Shown in pieces: positions 44,601 to 56,010 of a stretch of 64,000 bases of DNA; within the stretch, counting starts at the first letter, position 1, and each line of letters starts with the position of its first letter. The notes beneath the pieces are model-generated. The model searched no databases. It was not told the origin of the DNA and saw only the letters and a list, made by a program, of their open reading frames with translations. Made by a program: the position numbers and the translations under genes. Source of the DNA: Brachionus manjavacas (lineage: Eukaryota; Rotifera; Eurotatoria; Ploima; Brachionidae); NCBI GenBank assembly GCA_019054805.1, contig JAHQIY010000034.1:434001-498000 (forward strand). The letters are read 5' to 3'.

Positions 44601-47600
44601 AAAAAATTAAAAAAAAAAAGGATAAAATTTAAAAAAAAAATCTAAAAAAGCGACTAAATTTTCTAATTTTTTATTTTTTCACGATTTCGCTTAATCTTTT
44701 AATTTAAAGCCTCTTTTATTTTTCTTTGTTTTTTATAAAATTAATTTACATTTAATTTTGCAAACATTTTTAAATTATTTGAAAATTCTGGAAGAAAATT
44801 TTTTATTTTAAAATATAAAAATCATAGGTTCTTAATTATTAGCTTAGATAATGACATAAAATATATCAACAATTTTAAGTCATCATAATATAATTGAAAA
44901 AAAGTCAACATTTCATCGTGATCGATAACAAAGTTTTCCAGTTGATAAAATTTAGTTGGCATTAAAATATAAAACAATTAAATGATATCAAAACTTTTTA
45001 ATAACCTGATGAATCACTCATTTATCAGAAAGGGTTCCACTTGATAAAACTATCAACCAGACCCAGAAAAAATGCAAGATTATCAGGCTTCCATTTTGAC
45101 ACCACTGTTTATATCTATTTAGAACTAAATAATTAGAAAAATATAACACGGTGTGCTTTAATTGACTTTTTTATTTAAAAGAAAATATCAAAAAGTCTAA
45201 ACGACCGGGGAATTGTAAAATGATAACATCTAATCAATTTTTAATTAATTTAGGAGATAATTTAAACTCAAAAATTTAAATATTTTTCTTAGACTTTTCT
45301 AAATATATAAAACTTTTTCTTTTTTTTTTTTTAAATCGCCTATGTGGCGTTAATTGTAATATTAAATAAATAAATAAATAAAAAAATATGAATTTTTAAT
45401 AGAGAAAATATTAAATCAAAATATCATTTAACTTAACATTCAAAGGCCCGTTTTTTTTACTACGTTAGGACCAAATGAGTCCTAAAAAATCCTAAAATAG
45501 GATTTGATATTTTTTTTCTTATACTTTCAAAAAAAAATATTTATAAATTTAGCTAAAAACTTAAAATCATTTAGAAAAAAAAATTTCACTAAAATTCAAG
45601 AAAAAACGTTCATTTTATAAAATTAAAAAGAACACTGGGATTTTTTTAAATATTAAGATTATTTAATTCAAGTTTAATTTGAAAATTTTAAAGTTTGTTT
45701 TAGAAAAAATTTTTTATTAATATTTTTTGGTGGGTCCAAAAAACAACCTTGGACCCTTAAGTGCTAAATTGAAAATTTAATTTTAATATATTTGTATAAA
45801 ATGAATTCGTTTATTTTTTCATTGAAAAAAATTTGACAATTTAAACAACTTTCCAAAAACAGTCTTTCATTTTTTGTGCGATTCCACTTTTTTTAAATAA
45901 TAATGGGATCATCTGAGAAAATTTTTTGTTTGTAGTATCATAGGATTATTTTTGAAGATTGTTTCCCAAGGCGGACTAATTAATCTTTTAAGTATTCATT
46001 TAAAATTTTTAACTAGGACAATGTTTAAATTAAACCCTAACATAATGCAGTATTATCCATTTTACAAAGACGAATGGAACCGCATATCATATACAGACTA
46101 CAATGGTTCTTACTTAGAACAAGCTGCCAGTACCTGGTTTATTTTATTCAGGTTTATATTTAATCTTTAATTTTCCCAATTAAAAAAAAAAAAAAATTTT
46201 AAGAGATGTGTTTTTTGCTAATGAAAATGTTCTTTTATTACCAAAATTATATTCAAATTTGAACAATTGTCTACTCAAAGTAATAAATAATGATACTTAC
46301 AAAGAAGTGCCAAAAGTTTTTAACAAAGTGTCACCTTATACTTATGCCAAGAATAGACGAGGATATACCATTTTGGCCGAGGCAAGGATATCCGACCAGC
46401 CTGCTGCCGCTGGTAGATGGCGCTTGCGTTTAATAGGCTCTTCACCAGTGCTTATTGCTCCACGCAATAATAAACCAGAAATACAATCAAGTTTTGACAT
46501 AAGGGACACAAGAGATTATTACATACCTGCAGATAATAAAGTCATTATGAGGTTTTTAATTTAAAAAAATTTAAAAAATAAATATAAGCATTGATTTAAA
46601 AGATCCAAAGTTGTTGTTTCGGACGATCATCTAACTTCACTTCAACTAACAACTTCTAAGTCTGATGTGTACATAAAATTCACAATTTATGACAATGGAG
46701 AGGAAGTGTTGAGCGTTACTGGAAAAGGTACAGCTGTGATACCTGCATTTGTGTTCATGAAAGATCGGGACACCCAAAATGATCCAAGTTCACTGACATC
46801 AAGACCAGGATCAAAGACCAGTGTTCATCATCAAGGTATGATGGCTAAAATTTATAAATTTAATTATTTTTTGTCAGTTTTGTGACTAATTTTTTTAATT
46901 TTTTTTTAATTTTTTGGGATGAAAAATGTGATCAAATTTTGAAAAATTAGTAAAAAAATAATTGCAAAAATTCTGTCGACTAAAAGAAAATATTCAGTAA
47001 GAACATTATTTTTGACCAAAAATAATTTCATAATTGGAAATTAAAAATTGATAATTGGAAAGTTCTAAATGAACAAAAAAATTTCTTAATCATATGACCA
47101 GTGGGTCACAAAATTGACTAGCCCTGTTTTATTTGTTAAATATTCATTTATTTAAAATTAAATTAAGTTCCTGCAGGACGTGCGTCAAAACCCGGAGCAA
47201 ATCAAGCAGAAAAAAATAGAGAAGCTAAGAATAAAAGGAGCTCATCGGCTAACAGCACTGACTTAAAATCAGATCATAAACAAGGACATTCGGTAAATTT
47301 GTTTAAATTACTTTTTTTTCATTTCAAATGACTATTTAAATTTTTGAAGATTGTAAAAGTAAATATTTTAGAAGATACTTGTCTTGTATTAAGAAATAAA
47401 TAACTATTTGCTTTGGCTTTATAAAACATCTTAATAACAGATTGATATTAGCATAACTCAGAATCTATTTCTAATAAAAAAATATTTATTTTTAAAACTT
47501 GAATATAACAAAAAATAATCTTAATGATGCATCATTACTCCTTATTTTCAAAATTACAGCTTATTAAAAATAGACTTCTCTCTTTGTTTTTAAAATTTTT

Positions 47601-50583
47601 AATTTAAATAGAAAAAAATGATTCATGTTTGAAATAACTCAAAAAAATAATTTTAATTAGACAAATTTCATTAGTTTTTTTAATTCTAAAACTTAAATCA
47701 ACATTTTATTTTGTGTATTTAAAATTTGTAATTGAGAGCTGATAAAAAATATTTATTAACAAAAATTAAAAGCAGCAGTTGTTCGTTAACAGTTTTAAAT
47801 TAAAATATAAATAAAATTAAAGTTGTAAAAATTTCCAAACAAAACTTGAAGTAAATTTTTTTTACAGAGAGATTACATGAAACAGATAAGATGAGTAGAG
47901 ATGCATTCGATTTTTATTTAGAAAATCGAGTTTAAATGCCGCATCTTAAAGGTAAAAAGCTTTTTTTTTAAAGAGTATATTTTTTAAAGTTATAAAAATT
48001 ATTTTTTACTTTTTTTCAAAACAATTAATTTTGGATGTTTTTAAAAATTAAAAAAAATGTGAATTTGTTCTGAACTAAATGCGACATCAAGTCTTGAAGC
48101 TTTAAAGTTGCTAAAAAATTAAACTGTCACTTAAAATATTAAATTACAATTTTTCAACAATTATGTTAGTTTTGCTATTAGTGAAAAAAATATAGTTCGG
48201 AAAATAACCCGACATGTCAAAAAGAAATTTAATCCTTTTTTTCAGTCTAATTTTGTTGGCATTTGATCTTAGATTAAATCTAAAAAAATGATTTAAATTT
48301 AATTGTAATATTTTATTATAACTAATTAAAATCTGACATGATAGAGTATAAGCTATCAAAAGGTTAAATTAAAAAAACCAAACAAATCTTTGAGGAAGGT
48401 GAAAAAATTCTGCAAAAAAATTTGAAAATAGGGGGGGTAAATCAAGGACGAGATAGAGAAATACTAAAAATCTTAAAAAATTGTCGTCTCTGGTCAATTT
48501 TAATGTTCAAAACTTATATTTTTAAAAACAAATGAATACACCATTTTATAGCTTAGAAAAAAAGCTTTAAGAATCTGTAAAATAATAATAAAATATGAAC
48601 ACTAAGTCATGAGATTTTTCGACTTAAAAGGATACAAATATTTTTGGTGCTAATCTTTGAGAAATTGATCAGTAGATTGTTTACCTTTACTAGACCAAAA
48701 ATTTATATTTACTTTTATTATTAAAGTGACTATTAATAACTCAATTTATTGATAAAATTATTTTTTAATTGAATTAAATTAAATCATTAATATTTTTATC
48801 CTTCTGATTAAAAAACTAAAAGTAGAAATAAGCAAAATAAAATAAAAATTTGAAGTAAAATAAGTATGGAAAAAAATTAAAAAACAAAATGATTTATTTT
48901 AGTTTTTATAATATTTTTCAATTTATTTTGTATCAAGTGTCTATTAGAATTACTGATTAAATCAGTGTTGAAAAAAGGATTTCTTATTAAGCCTTTTTCA
49001 AATTGTAAACTAATTGTGAATTTAAAACTTTTAAAAAATGATCACTTAAAAAAATTAAAATTTTAATTTAAAATTTAAAATTATTAAAATTAACACGGCT
49101 CGAAAATTTTTTGTAAATCTAACAAATGAACTTGAATGAGCTTTTAAAATTAATGGGGCTATTAAAGTTGCATGTAAAAATACCACCCTTCTTAATTATT
49201 CTTTTAAAGATACATTTAGAAATGCGATCCTTTTTTTGGTGCTTAAATGATAAATTACAAATCTTAAAAATTAATTTTTTTTAATTTCAATTAAAGCGAT
49301 CAAGTAGTCGCCAGTCATACGGACCTGATGCGGAAGATGACGATTCAGTCAAAGTAACTTAATTGAATTGTCAAAAAACCTCAAGTCAAAATTTTCTTTT
49401 CCAAGAACCATCGGTACATTCTTGAAGCCGTGGTTTTAAAAAACAGCTGGCCTCTATCTCCATCGCAATGGGCTTTTGTGAACACGCTCAAAGAAAGCGA
49501 GGCAGCCGATCTAAAAGTGTTCTCAAAAGATCGAGCACCTTCGCCATCTAAAGAGAACAAGACAGTTAATTCGGAGAGTAAAGGAGCTGTTCTGAAGGCA
49601 GCGAAAGCAAAGGCTCAAAAGTCAAAGACAAATGTGTCAGGCCAATTGTCGTCCATGTCGCGTCCAGCTTCGTCTGCATTTGACATCACCAAGCCACATT
49701 GGACTTTGAAATGGGTCTCGGATGCCTCCTCATCGGACAATATTGAGATAAAAAAAGACACTGATCGAATCGAGGAGATAAAAGCTCTGAAAAAAGCGTG
49801 GGAAAGCCACGAAATGGGACGCTCTGTCAAAGCGATGGCCTCGAGGCATAGATTCCTTAGGGAAAATTTGGTAAAGGCTGACGGTGGTGCGGTCACAGAC
49901 GAAGAGCTTGATAAGCTTAACGAAGATCAAGAAAATCAAGGACAGAATTCAGCTAATAAAAATGACAAGGCCAAAAAAGGTGACGACAAGGCCCAAAGAG
50001 GAGCCAAGTCGAAAAAAGACACCAAAATTGAGATAAAAATTGAAAATTTACCTCCCTCTGATGGAGAGCCTGGAGTCAATGACGAAGTTCTAACAAACAC
50101 CCCACCAGCTCCTCCGAAACCAAAGATTGTCCTTCCGCCTATTGACATCGATCCATTTATTCGAGAGTCGTATTACGAGCTAAAATTAAAGGATGACAAC
50201 TTCGAAAAAGAACAAGCTCAAATGCGAAAAATTGAATTTGATAAATTTAGTTCATTTAAAGAGCAAATGAACAAGTTTAGGGAAGAAGAACGAAAGTACA
50301 GATTTCAGCAAAAGATTAAACAAATCGAAGAATGTGAAGTTTTGCAAGTAAATTGTTTAACAATTGATTGATTTTTAAAATATTTAAAATAAATTTTTAG
50401 TCAAAACTTGACGCAGCTAGAATGGAAGTTATGGAGCCCAGAGAAGCATTTAGACAAATATTTTTGGAGGCCGAGCGAAAAAGATTGGAAGAAATTGCTA
50501 ATCAAGAAGCTGCTCTGGCATCCCAGCAAAAAGTCGATACAAAGAAAAAAGGATCGGCTGGAAAAGGAAAAAAGAAAAAATAG
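32606..50583 (+). CDS. ADGB: Androglobin: calpain-like domain, split globin, IQ motif; 24 coding exons
   Basis: Exons: 32606-32682, 32780-32918, 32972-33154, 33209-33457, 33508-33647, 33698-33899, 34067-34508, 36117-36346, 36396-36534, 36589-36648, 36695-36863, 41009-41072, 41124-41373, 41430-41686, 43407-43909, 43969-44063, 44114-44207, 46017-46151, 46204-46551, 46603-46835, 47168-47292, 49297-49353, 49406-50347, 50401-50583. Phases are continuous, giving 1771 residues (vertebrate forms about 1650). Order: PIWPEWNETDINSEKW N-terminal motif; calpain-like domain (MRWIISQIHSLW, GVWRKIIVDDLIP, LTGWLPE); a WMDFDDFF segment; circularly permuted globin (SCRFIDQALHIS onward); IQ motif (KIQSAWRGCFVRK); remaining globin helices (VTETLKKSWSIIEQ); RWRLRLIGSS and GKGTAVIPAF modules; coiled coil; GKGKKKK end. 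Vertebrate ADGB serves sperm flagella/cilia. Oddities: the globin F-helix region lacks any His. AATAAA at 50623. Confidence 0.93.
34509..36116 (+). other. Androglobin intron 7 (1.6 kb)
   Basis: It holds a GTGATCATGTGATCAC double palindrome (34595-34610), a hairpin-tail repeat (35085-35150) and tandem TTTACTA units (35505-35545). No exon-like sequence. Confidence 0.6.
35085..35150 (+). repeat. Hairpin plus AATAAATA tail (probable LINE 3' end)
   Basis: T-rich run, CTCCTTAAAGGAG stem-loop, GTTAATTCAATTC, then AATAAATAAATAAA. Same architecture as 2415-2462 and 45320-45392. Confidence 0.5.
37348..37958. mobile_element. Merlin-type MITE with perfect 8-bp TSD, AGCTATTTTGA words
   Basis: Left end GGGAATAGCTCAAAATGGC, right end (reverse complement) CGGCTCTATCTCAAAATAGC; both fit a GGGTCTATCTCAAAATAGC ancestor. 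Exact flanking duplication CGTAAAAT (37340-37347 and 37959-37966). The word AGCTATTTTGA or its complement is repeated many times, especially at 37785-37945. No ORF. Confidence 0.8.
38178..38620 (-). pseudogene. MULE-type transposase C-terminus (SWIM finger and AT-hook tail), frameshifted
   Basis: On the minus strand: SCQFWKKKFVCKHVIGIAYN, a SWIM-like finger with the first Cys of CxC replaced by Arg. After a frameshift near 38445 comes a basic tail (RGRRKKALPAFQRK), then a Ser/Thr-rich stretch and an AT-hook (KRGRGRPKK) to a stop at 38178. Finger followed by a KRGRPKK tail is typical of Mutator-like transposases in invertebrates. The catalytic part is absent. Confidence 0.65.
38930..39070 (-). 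pseudogene. Reverse transcriptase motif-B fragment
   Basis: On the minus strand: TAGVSQGSVISPLLFSIYIN, then DIPKRNKTNNEY. Same family as the LINE at 29510-30840, which has PQGS, IYIN and IPKRNK. Confidence 0.75.
41687..43406 (+). other. Androglobin intron 14 (1.7 kb)
   Basis: It carries a half copy of the CAGTGCTGCTACG MITE (42400-42725); otherwise AT-rich with no gene-like sequence. Confidence 0.6.
42400..42725. mobile_element. Partial copy of the CAGTGCTGCTACG MITE
   Basis: It ends ...CCGTAGCAGCACTG followed by TA. Inward it shares the ACGATAA, TTTTACCATTTTT and ACAAAAATTTACCG blocks with the element at 1038-2176. The other arm is missing. Confidence 0.65.
44208..46016 (+). other. Androglobin intron 17 (1.8 kb)
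   Basis: It contains a hairpin-tail repeat (45320-45392), clustered AGGACC/TCCTAAAA words (45467-45510) and a GGGTCC/GGACCC stem (45741-45765). No exon-like sequence. Confidence 0.55.
45320..45392 (+). repeat. Hairpin plus AAATAAATA tail (probable LINE 3' end)
   Basis: T-rich run, CGCCTATGTGGCG stem-loop, TTAATTGTAATATT, then AAATAAATAAATAAATAAA. The stem sequence differs from the other copies although layout and spacing are kept. Confidence 0.5.
47293..49296 (+). other. Androglobin intron 21 (2.0 kb)
   Basis: AT-rich, no gene or repeat I can support. The minus-strand frame at 48144-48359 has no coding character. Confidence 0.55.
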
Positions 50584-50629
50584 AAGAGGAAAAGTTTCTT
50601 ATTTTTTTTCAAATTAATTTTTAATAAAA

Positions 50630-51725
50630 TTCATTATTTGGACTTTAATGTGACAAAATTTATTTTTTCTTAATTTTCATTTTTTTGTCTAGCTAGCAAG
50701 CCTAAAAAAGCACTTATTTAGGCAAATGGAAATAATCTACACTTTTTTCTAGACTTATGTGTTAATTGAGTTTCGAGATTATGTCAAACCTCCGTTATTT
50801 TAACTAGGGATCTAAAAAATTTTACACTTGGAATTCAAATCCGTAAAAGGGAACAGTCTTAGAGAATTAACTAAAAAAAAACTATTAAAAAGAATTGCTT
50901 ACACTATTAAAAGCTAATTAAAACAAAATGGTTAGATTTAAATCAAACAAATCTTATATTCAATAAATTGTGTAAACAAAAATTTATTTTTGGAACTAAC
51001 ATGATTCCAAAAATTTTTGATTTTTCAAAGTGCTAAACAACGCAATTAATGATCACTTAATTTAATTATTAAAGCTGGACTGATTCAATTCATGATTGAA
51101 CTTTTAAAGTACTTTAGTTTTGTGTCGATCAAGAAAAAAAAATTAACAAGGATTCAGTTGTAGATTCTGTCCAATCTTTGGCCAAATTAGCAAGAAAAAA
51201 TAAAATTGAATTTTTTTGTCTTGAAGCTGGACTTAAGCTGAAGTAAAAAGAAATTAAAAAAAAAATTCAATTTTATTTTTAATTAAGAATAAATAGATGT
51301 CAAGAGCTGGGCCTCTTGGTTTTAATTTTAACTGAAAAAAGGAAATGCAACAAGGCTTGATTAGGGTTCATCCTCTCAGGAAATGCTCAAAAACGATACA
51401 GTAATTCTGGCCCAATTGAACAAATAACTAATTTCCTCGGGTCTAAATGTGACTCTACTACAAGAACCTTTTCAGTAAAAACCATACATTCACATGTCCG
51501 CAAATTAAACTTCTCAAGGCATAATCTATCAAATCTTATGACATAAAAATGGATAGAGTCATGAACTATCAGGAGAACCAAAATATTAATACGATCCTTA
51601 ATGGACCTGGCCTTGGAATATGCGACCATTAAATAAAAGAGGGCAAATAGCCAGGCTACAGAGCATTAAAAACAGAATGCTTAAAAAAAAAAAAAAGAAT
51701 GATTAGAAATGTCTAGAGTGGCTTG
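50630..51725. other. No gene recognised
   Basis: 3' flank of androglobin. The segment 51340-51660 is less AT-rich and has an 80-codon minus-strand frame (51387-51629; contains DRLCLEKFNLRTCECM). It may be a relic of a mobile element next to the foldback element, but no family is recognised. Confidence 0.4.
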
Positions 51726-51881
51726 AAAAAAATGAGTGCTATCAATTATTAAAATTTATTAATTTTGATAAGACGAGGTTAACATAACCAGAGATTTTCT
51801 CTAGTATTTGAGATTTTTAAAGTTTTTTGCTTCAGTTCTATGAAAGTTTAAGTAACCGCTCGACAACAAGTTGCCGTATTT

Positions 51882-52115
51882 TTGACCGCCAGTATTAATT
51901 TTACGATTGGTTTTAAACGTTTCTTGCTTTTTGATACCTACGGTGATAATCATTTTATAGAATTCGCATCTGATACCCAACTTGAAATTATGAGTCAATC
52001 TAAGCGATGGCACGTGGGAGGTTCTTTAAAGCAGCGCTTTAAATATTTTATCAACTTTATTAGTTACATGCATGTATTATGGCCAAGAAGCAAGATTATG
52101 TGTTTCTTTTATTAA
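51882..52115 (+). pseudogene. Mutator-like transposase fragment, left arm
   Basis: Contains FLLFDTYGDN, FASDTQLEIMSQSKRWHVGG and FKYFINFISYMHV, matching the start of the MULE catalytic domain (FATD..L..L..S..W..DGTF....F.QLY.IH). The expected first catalytic Asp in the DGTF box is Gly (HVGGSLK), so it is inactive. It ends where the arm ends. Confidence 0.7.
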
Positions 52116-53456
52116 AGTCAAAAGCTGAACAAAGATGTTAGAAAAACTCGAAGAAAGTGCATAACAACCCAATTAGAATTTATCACCATCCTTAAAAGTC
52201 AGTAACTTAATAACTGATGATTAAAATTATAAAAATAAAATCATGTATATTCTTAATATGTTGAAAGTTTTATCGTTAGGGAAGACAGAAAAGAAACAGT
52301 TTTCGAACGACTTCATCATATTAGTAATTCCGAAAGATTCCCGAACGGAAAAATTAATGTGTTATTTTTCGTCAATCGGGCTCAATAACAAAGTTTTACA
52401 AGACTATCTCTACTATATAACCCTAACCCTAAACCGAAGGCCCACGAAAAAACAACTTAGTACAAGGCTACAGTCACAAGATTGATTCTTATATCGATTT
52501 CACCCATCCTTATATCTGTCCTGCGATCAACGTTCAAAAGCCTCAAAAGAACGACATTTTTTAAATATTATCAAAGGCTCAATGGGGTCTTGACACATTT
52601 TTCGAGAAGACCAGTAGATATTAAACGAGCACAATTCATAAAGCATCAAAAGACAATATTAGTGATGGATAAAATTAATTGGATCGAATACATGCAAATA
52701 ATAAACCACCTTTTTCGATACGACAAAGAATCATAAGTTCAAGCGATTATTTGATTACAAAGGTTACTGTCATTATTTCAATCAAAAAAGTCGAAATGTC
52801 GAGATTCAAAGAAAAGTGATTCTTGCAAAATATTGAGTTCAAATGATTCGAATAGGAATTTTGGCCTTAAAAGTCAAGACTCATTTTCATACGAAAAACT
52901 GATCGAAAATTCGCTCAATTTTAATTTACTAAACGGCCGAGTATCTAGAAATAATTATTTTAATAAAAATTAGAGAAATTTTTTATTTTTAAAGAATATG
53001 CAGTGATGTTTTGACTTTGTTCGTAGTAAATTAGAAATGGCTCAAAGCTTTGTTAGCTGACTAAGTAATGAGGGAGCATTACTGCAGAAAACTGACAAAA
53101 ACAGGAATAAAGCTGAAAAAATAATTAGCACGATATAGTTAAAATTAACTTATTACATCTAAAAATTGAAAATTTGAAAATATTTTGCTCAAAATATATC
53201 AAAAATTAACAATTAATAATCTGTTAATTAAAATAAAATTTCTTTTTTTCATTGGGAAGTGAGAAAATAATTTAAAAAAATTAAAAATTAAATTAAACGG
53301 TGATAATGAAAGAACAAACCATCGATCAGCTGCAATCAATTAATATGATTGCGTTTTCTAAGATTTTCCCAAATCTAAAGTTTTGTAAGCAAAAGTTTGA
53401 ATTTTGACTTTAAATAATAATTGATGCATTATTTGCATTAAAGAGTAATTGATTAA

Positions 53457-53714
53457 CTAAAATTCAAAATCAAACAAAAACAAATAAAACAAACACATAA
53501 TCTTGCTTCTTGGCCATAATACATGCATGTAACTAATAAAGTTGATAAAATATTTAAAGCGCTGCTTTAAAGAACCTCCCACGTGCCATCGCTTAGATTG
53601 ACTCATAATTTCAAGTTGGGTATCAGATGCGAATTCTATAAAATGATTATCACCGTAGGTATCAAAAAGCAAGAAACGTTTAAAACCAATCGTAAAATTA
53701 ATACTGGCGGTCAA
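53457..53714 (-). pseudogene. Mutator-like transposase fragment, right arm
   Basis: Inverted copy of the left-arm fragment with the same HVGGSLK change, reading outward-in on the minus strand. Eight residues extend past the arm into unique sequence. Confidence 0.7.
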
Positions 53715-53868
53715 AAATACGGCAACTTGTTGTCGAGCGGTTACTTAAACTTTCATAGAACTGAAGCAAAAAACTTTAAAAATCTCAAATACTAGAGAAA
53801 ATCTCTGGTTATGTTAACCTCGTCTTATCAAAATTAATAAATTTTAATAATTGATAGCACTCATTTTT

Positions 53869-54239
53869 CTCCAAAAAGCCTAATTAGCTTCAAAAATACG
53901 GTACGGTTGTCTAACTTTAAAACAGTAATTAAAAAATATATAAATTTGGAGCGCTGTACTTTTTGAGTGTGAAGTCAGATTTTTAAAATTTTAACAGATT
54001 ATGATTCAGCTAATTAATATATAACATACAAAAAATTCAAACTGTTCTCATTAGAAATTTTAAAATTGGAAAGGAAAAACTAAAAAATCATAAAAGAACT
54101 AAACTGTTCAGAATTTTAATAATATTTATTCATAATTACATCAGACAGTTTTTAGTTTTTTTCTTTATAAAATTAAAATTTTTTAAGATCAATCATTTGT
54201 TTCTTCATCATCTCTAATTTCCATCTGGTTCTTCTAATA
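53869..54239. other. No gene seen
   Basis: AT-rich flank between the foldback element and the SWIM relic. Confidence 0.45.
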
Positions 54240-55331
54240 ATCTTTGCAATGCATCAAAGCAATATCATAAAAAGTAATGTGTAAACATGTCCCTATCACT
54301 CTTGTATCATTTCTGCATGTACAGAACCAGCCTTTTATTGGATCATTATCATTTATATCACAGCTTTAATTAATGACGTTTTAAACTTTAAACTTTAATG
54401 TCTCGATTTTGGCTTAACTTTTATAAAATTAGGCTCCTCTATAAAATGCTCGTACATTAAGTCTCCATGTTTACACTGCTAAAAACAACTTTTTGAATTT
54501 GCTAATTGATTAACTCCAATTATTTATTCTTTTAAATATTCTAGGCTTAGACTCGGAAAATCTAATTTGGAAGGGCGGATCAAGTTTTTTTTTTTTACTG
54601 GATTAAGTTCTTTGAAAATTCAATTGCCTCTTGCTGAACTTCATTATTTTTATTCAATTGCATTGTCATAAATTCAGAAATATCTTCATCGTTTACTTTG
54701 GAAACAGTTCTAAGGGGTTTATATTTATTCACTATTGCACAAATTTCTCAAAAGTCATCTCCAATAATGCTTTTATTAGGAACAAAATTTTTGAAATATT
54801 GCCAAGTTTTGACTAGACCACATTAACCGCCCCAATTACCCAATTACCCACTGAAAAAAATTGAAAATCAAGAATGTACCTTTTCAAGAAAGAGTAAATG
54901 TTTAAATATTAAATATTCAAATTAAATTGTTGTTTAATAGTTCCAAATTAAAGTCTAGGTCCAGACTTTTAAAATTTTTTTTCAAAAGTCCAACTCCGGA
55001 CATTGACACTTGCAGGGCCGCCACAATAACTACCTAGAACGGCAGAAATTTTATTTGTACGTGATTCTAACTGATGAATTGATGATGCTATTTATTTGAC
55101 TCAGTTAAATTTAAAATTTTTTTTTTTTTTTAATAATCAAAATAAATGTCTTTGGCTTTTGAAAAAAAAGTCCGGACTTGACTTGAGACATGTGACTTTT
55201 GTACAACTCTTTAATAAAAAAATATTTTTATTTAATTTTTATATCTTTAGTATCGATAATCTTTTTTACCTATTTTAGATTTATTTTGAATTTTTTTATT
55301 TAAATTATTTTATTTTTTGAATTTTACTTAA

Positions 55332-55402
55332 GCACTGGTGGTTCAGTGGTAGAATGCTCGCCTGCCACGCGGGCGGCCCGGGTTCGATTCCCGGCCAGTG
55401 CA
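55332..55402 (+). tRNA. tRNA-Gly (GCC)
   Basis: 71 nt. Acceptor stem GCACTGG/CCAGTGC, discriminator A, A-box TGGTTCAGTGG, anticodon stem CTCGC/GCGGG with loop CTGCCAC (anticodon GCC), B-box GGTTCGATTCC, and a T5 terminator immediately after. All stems pair. Confidence 0.97.
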
Positions 55403-55461
55403 TTTTTAAATTAATTTTTATCTATTACTATAAGATTAATATTATAAGAGGAAAAAAAAAA

Positions 55462-55533
55462 CTCCGTGACGGGGAATTGAACCCCGGTCTCCCGCGTGAC
55501 AGGCGGGGATACTCACCACTATACTATCACGGA
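55462..55533 (-). tRNA. tRNA-Asp (GTC)
   Basis: 72 nt on the minus strand. Acceptor TCCGTGA/TCACGGA, discriminator G, A-box TAGTATAGTGG, anticodon loop CTGTCAC (GTC), B-box GGTTCAATTCC, followed by a run of T. It converges with tRNA-Gly 59 bp away. Confidence 0.97.
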
Positions 55534-56010
55534 TTTACATTATTTATTATTTTTTTTTCTTTTCTTTTAAAAACGTTCAATGTTTAACTATAAATTTTTA
55601 TTCAAAAATTTTTAAAATAACATGATTTTTTTTAACAAACATTGGCACAGCATCATTTGCATTCATTTGATCAAGCCATTTAGAACAAACGCCATAGTGA
55701 TTTGATTTACACAAAGGTGCATACTTGTATCAAACCAACTGCATGGTTAATATGATCAATTTGTAACTTTGGTAGTTTGGTTTTTAAGAGGCTTGAATTT
55801 GGCTTTACACTTAGAAACTCTCCAAATATTTGGACAAAATTTGGATATCCATTTAATTTCCATTGTTCATGTGATGTGATGTTTTCTTTGAGAATTTCAA
55901 TTTTATCATTTGGCAAAGGTGCATTTTACAATTCGTCCAATATGGCATCAACTAATTTTTTTCTAATTGAAGCGGATATGCCCACATGATCACCAAGTGG
56001 GGCGGTTAGA

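Larger units (their letters stand above)
51726..53868. mobile_element. Foldback-like element with 380-bp inverted arms carrying MULE transposase fragments
   Basis: Arms 51726-52105 and 53491-53868 are inverted and nearly identical; their encoded frames are identical over 70 residues. Each arm encodes the same piece of a Mutator-like transposase. Between the arms are two short overlapping frames (52243-52485, 52482-52736), Lys/Arg-rich and unrecognised. No 9-bp target duplication is evident. It could be a MULE with long inverted repeats, or an inverted duplication of a dead copy. Confidence 0.7.
54240..56010 (-). pseudogene. Decayed transposon-type ORF with C-terminal SWIM finger, interrupted by tRNA genes
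   Basis: On the minus strand the upstream piece (56010-55640) reads DHVGISASIRKKLVDAILDE, then LPNDKIEILKENITSHEQWK and NFVQIFGEFLSVKPN. The middle piece (54810-54600) reads KVNDEDISEFMTMQLNKNNE. The last piece (54375-54240) is a SWIM finger, GWFCTCRNDTRVIGTCLHI, with the CxC...CxH pattern intact. Stops separate the pieces. The N-terminal part is not recognised; the SWIM type matches that at 6309-6908. TAACCGCCCC occurs inverted at 54824 and 55996, near two piece edges. Confidence 0.45.

Noticed and set aside
45741-45765. GGGTCC/GGACCC stem in androglobin intron 17 as a further Merlin-type end
   Set aside because: No matching second terminus or target duplication found nearby.
52418-52434. 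CCCTAACCCTAAA, telomere-like
   Set aside because: Only two units in the middle of a foldback element; too short to be an interstitial telomere.
55354-55587. 77-residue ORF containing ACHAGGPGSIPG
   Set aside because: It is the translation of the tRNA-Gly gene and the antisense of tRNA-Asp; this peptide is a well-known artefact of reading through tRNA-Gly.
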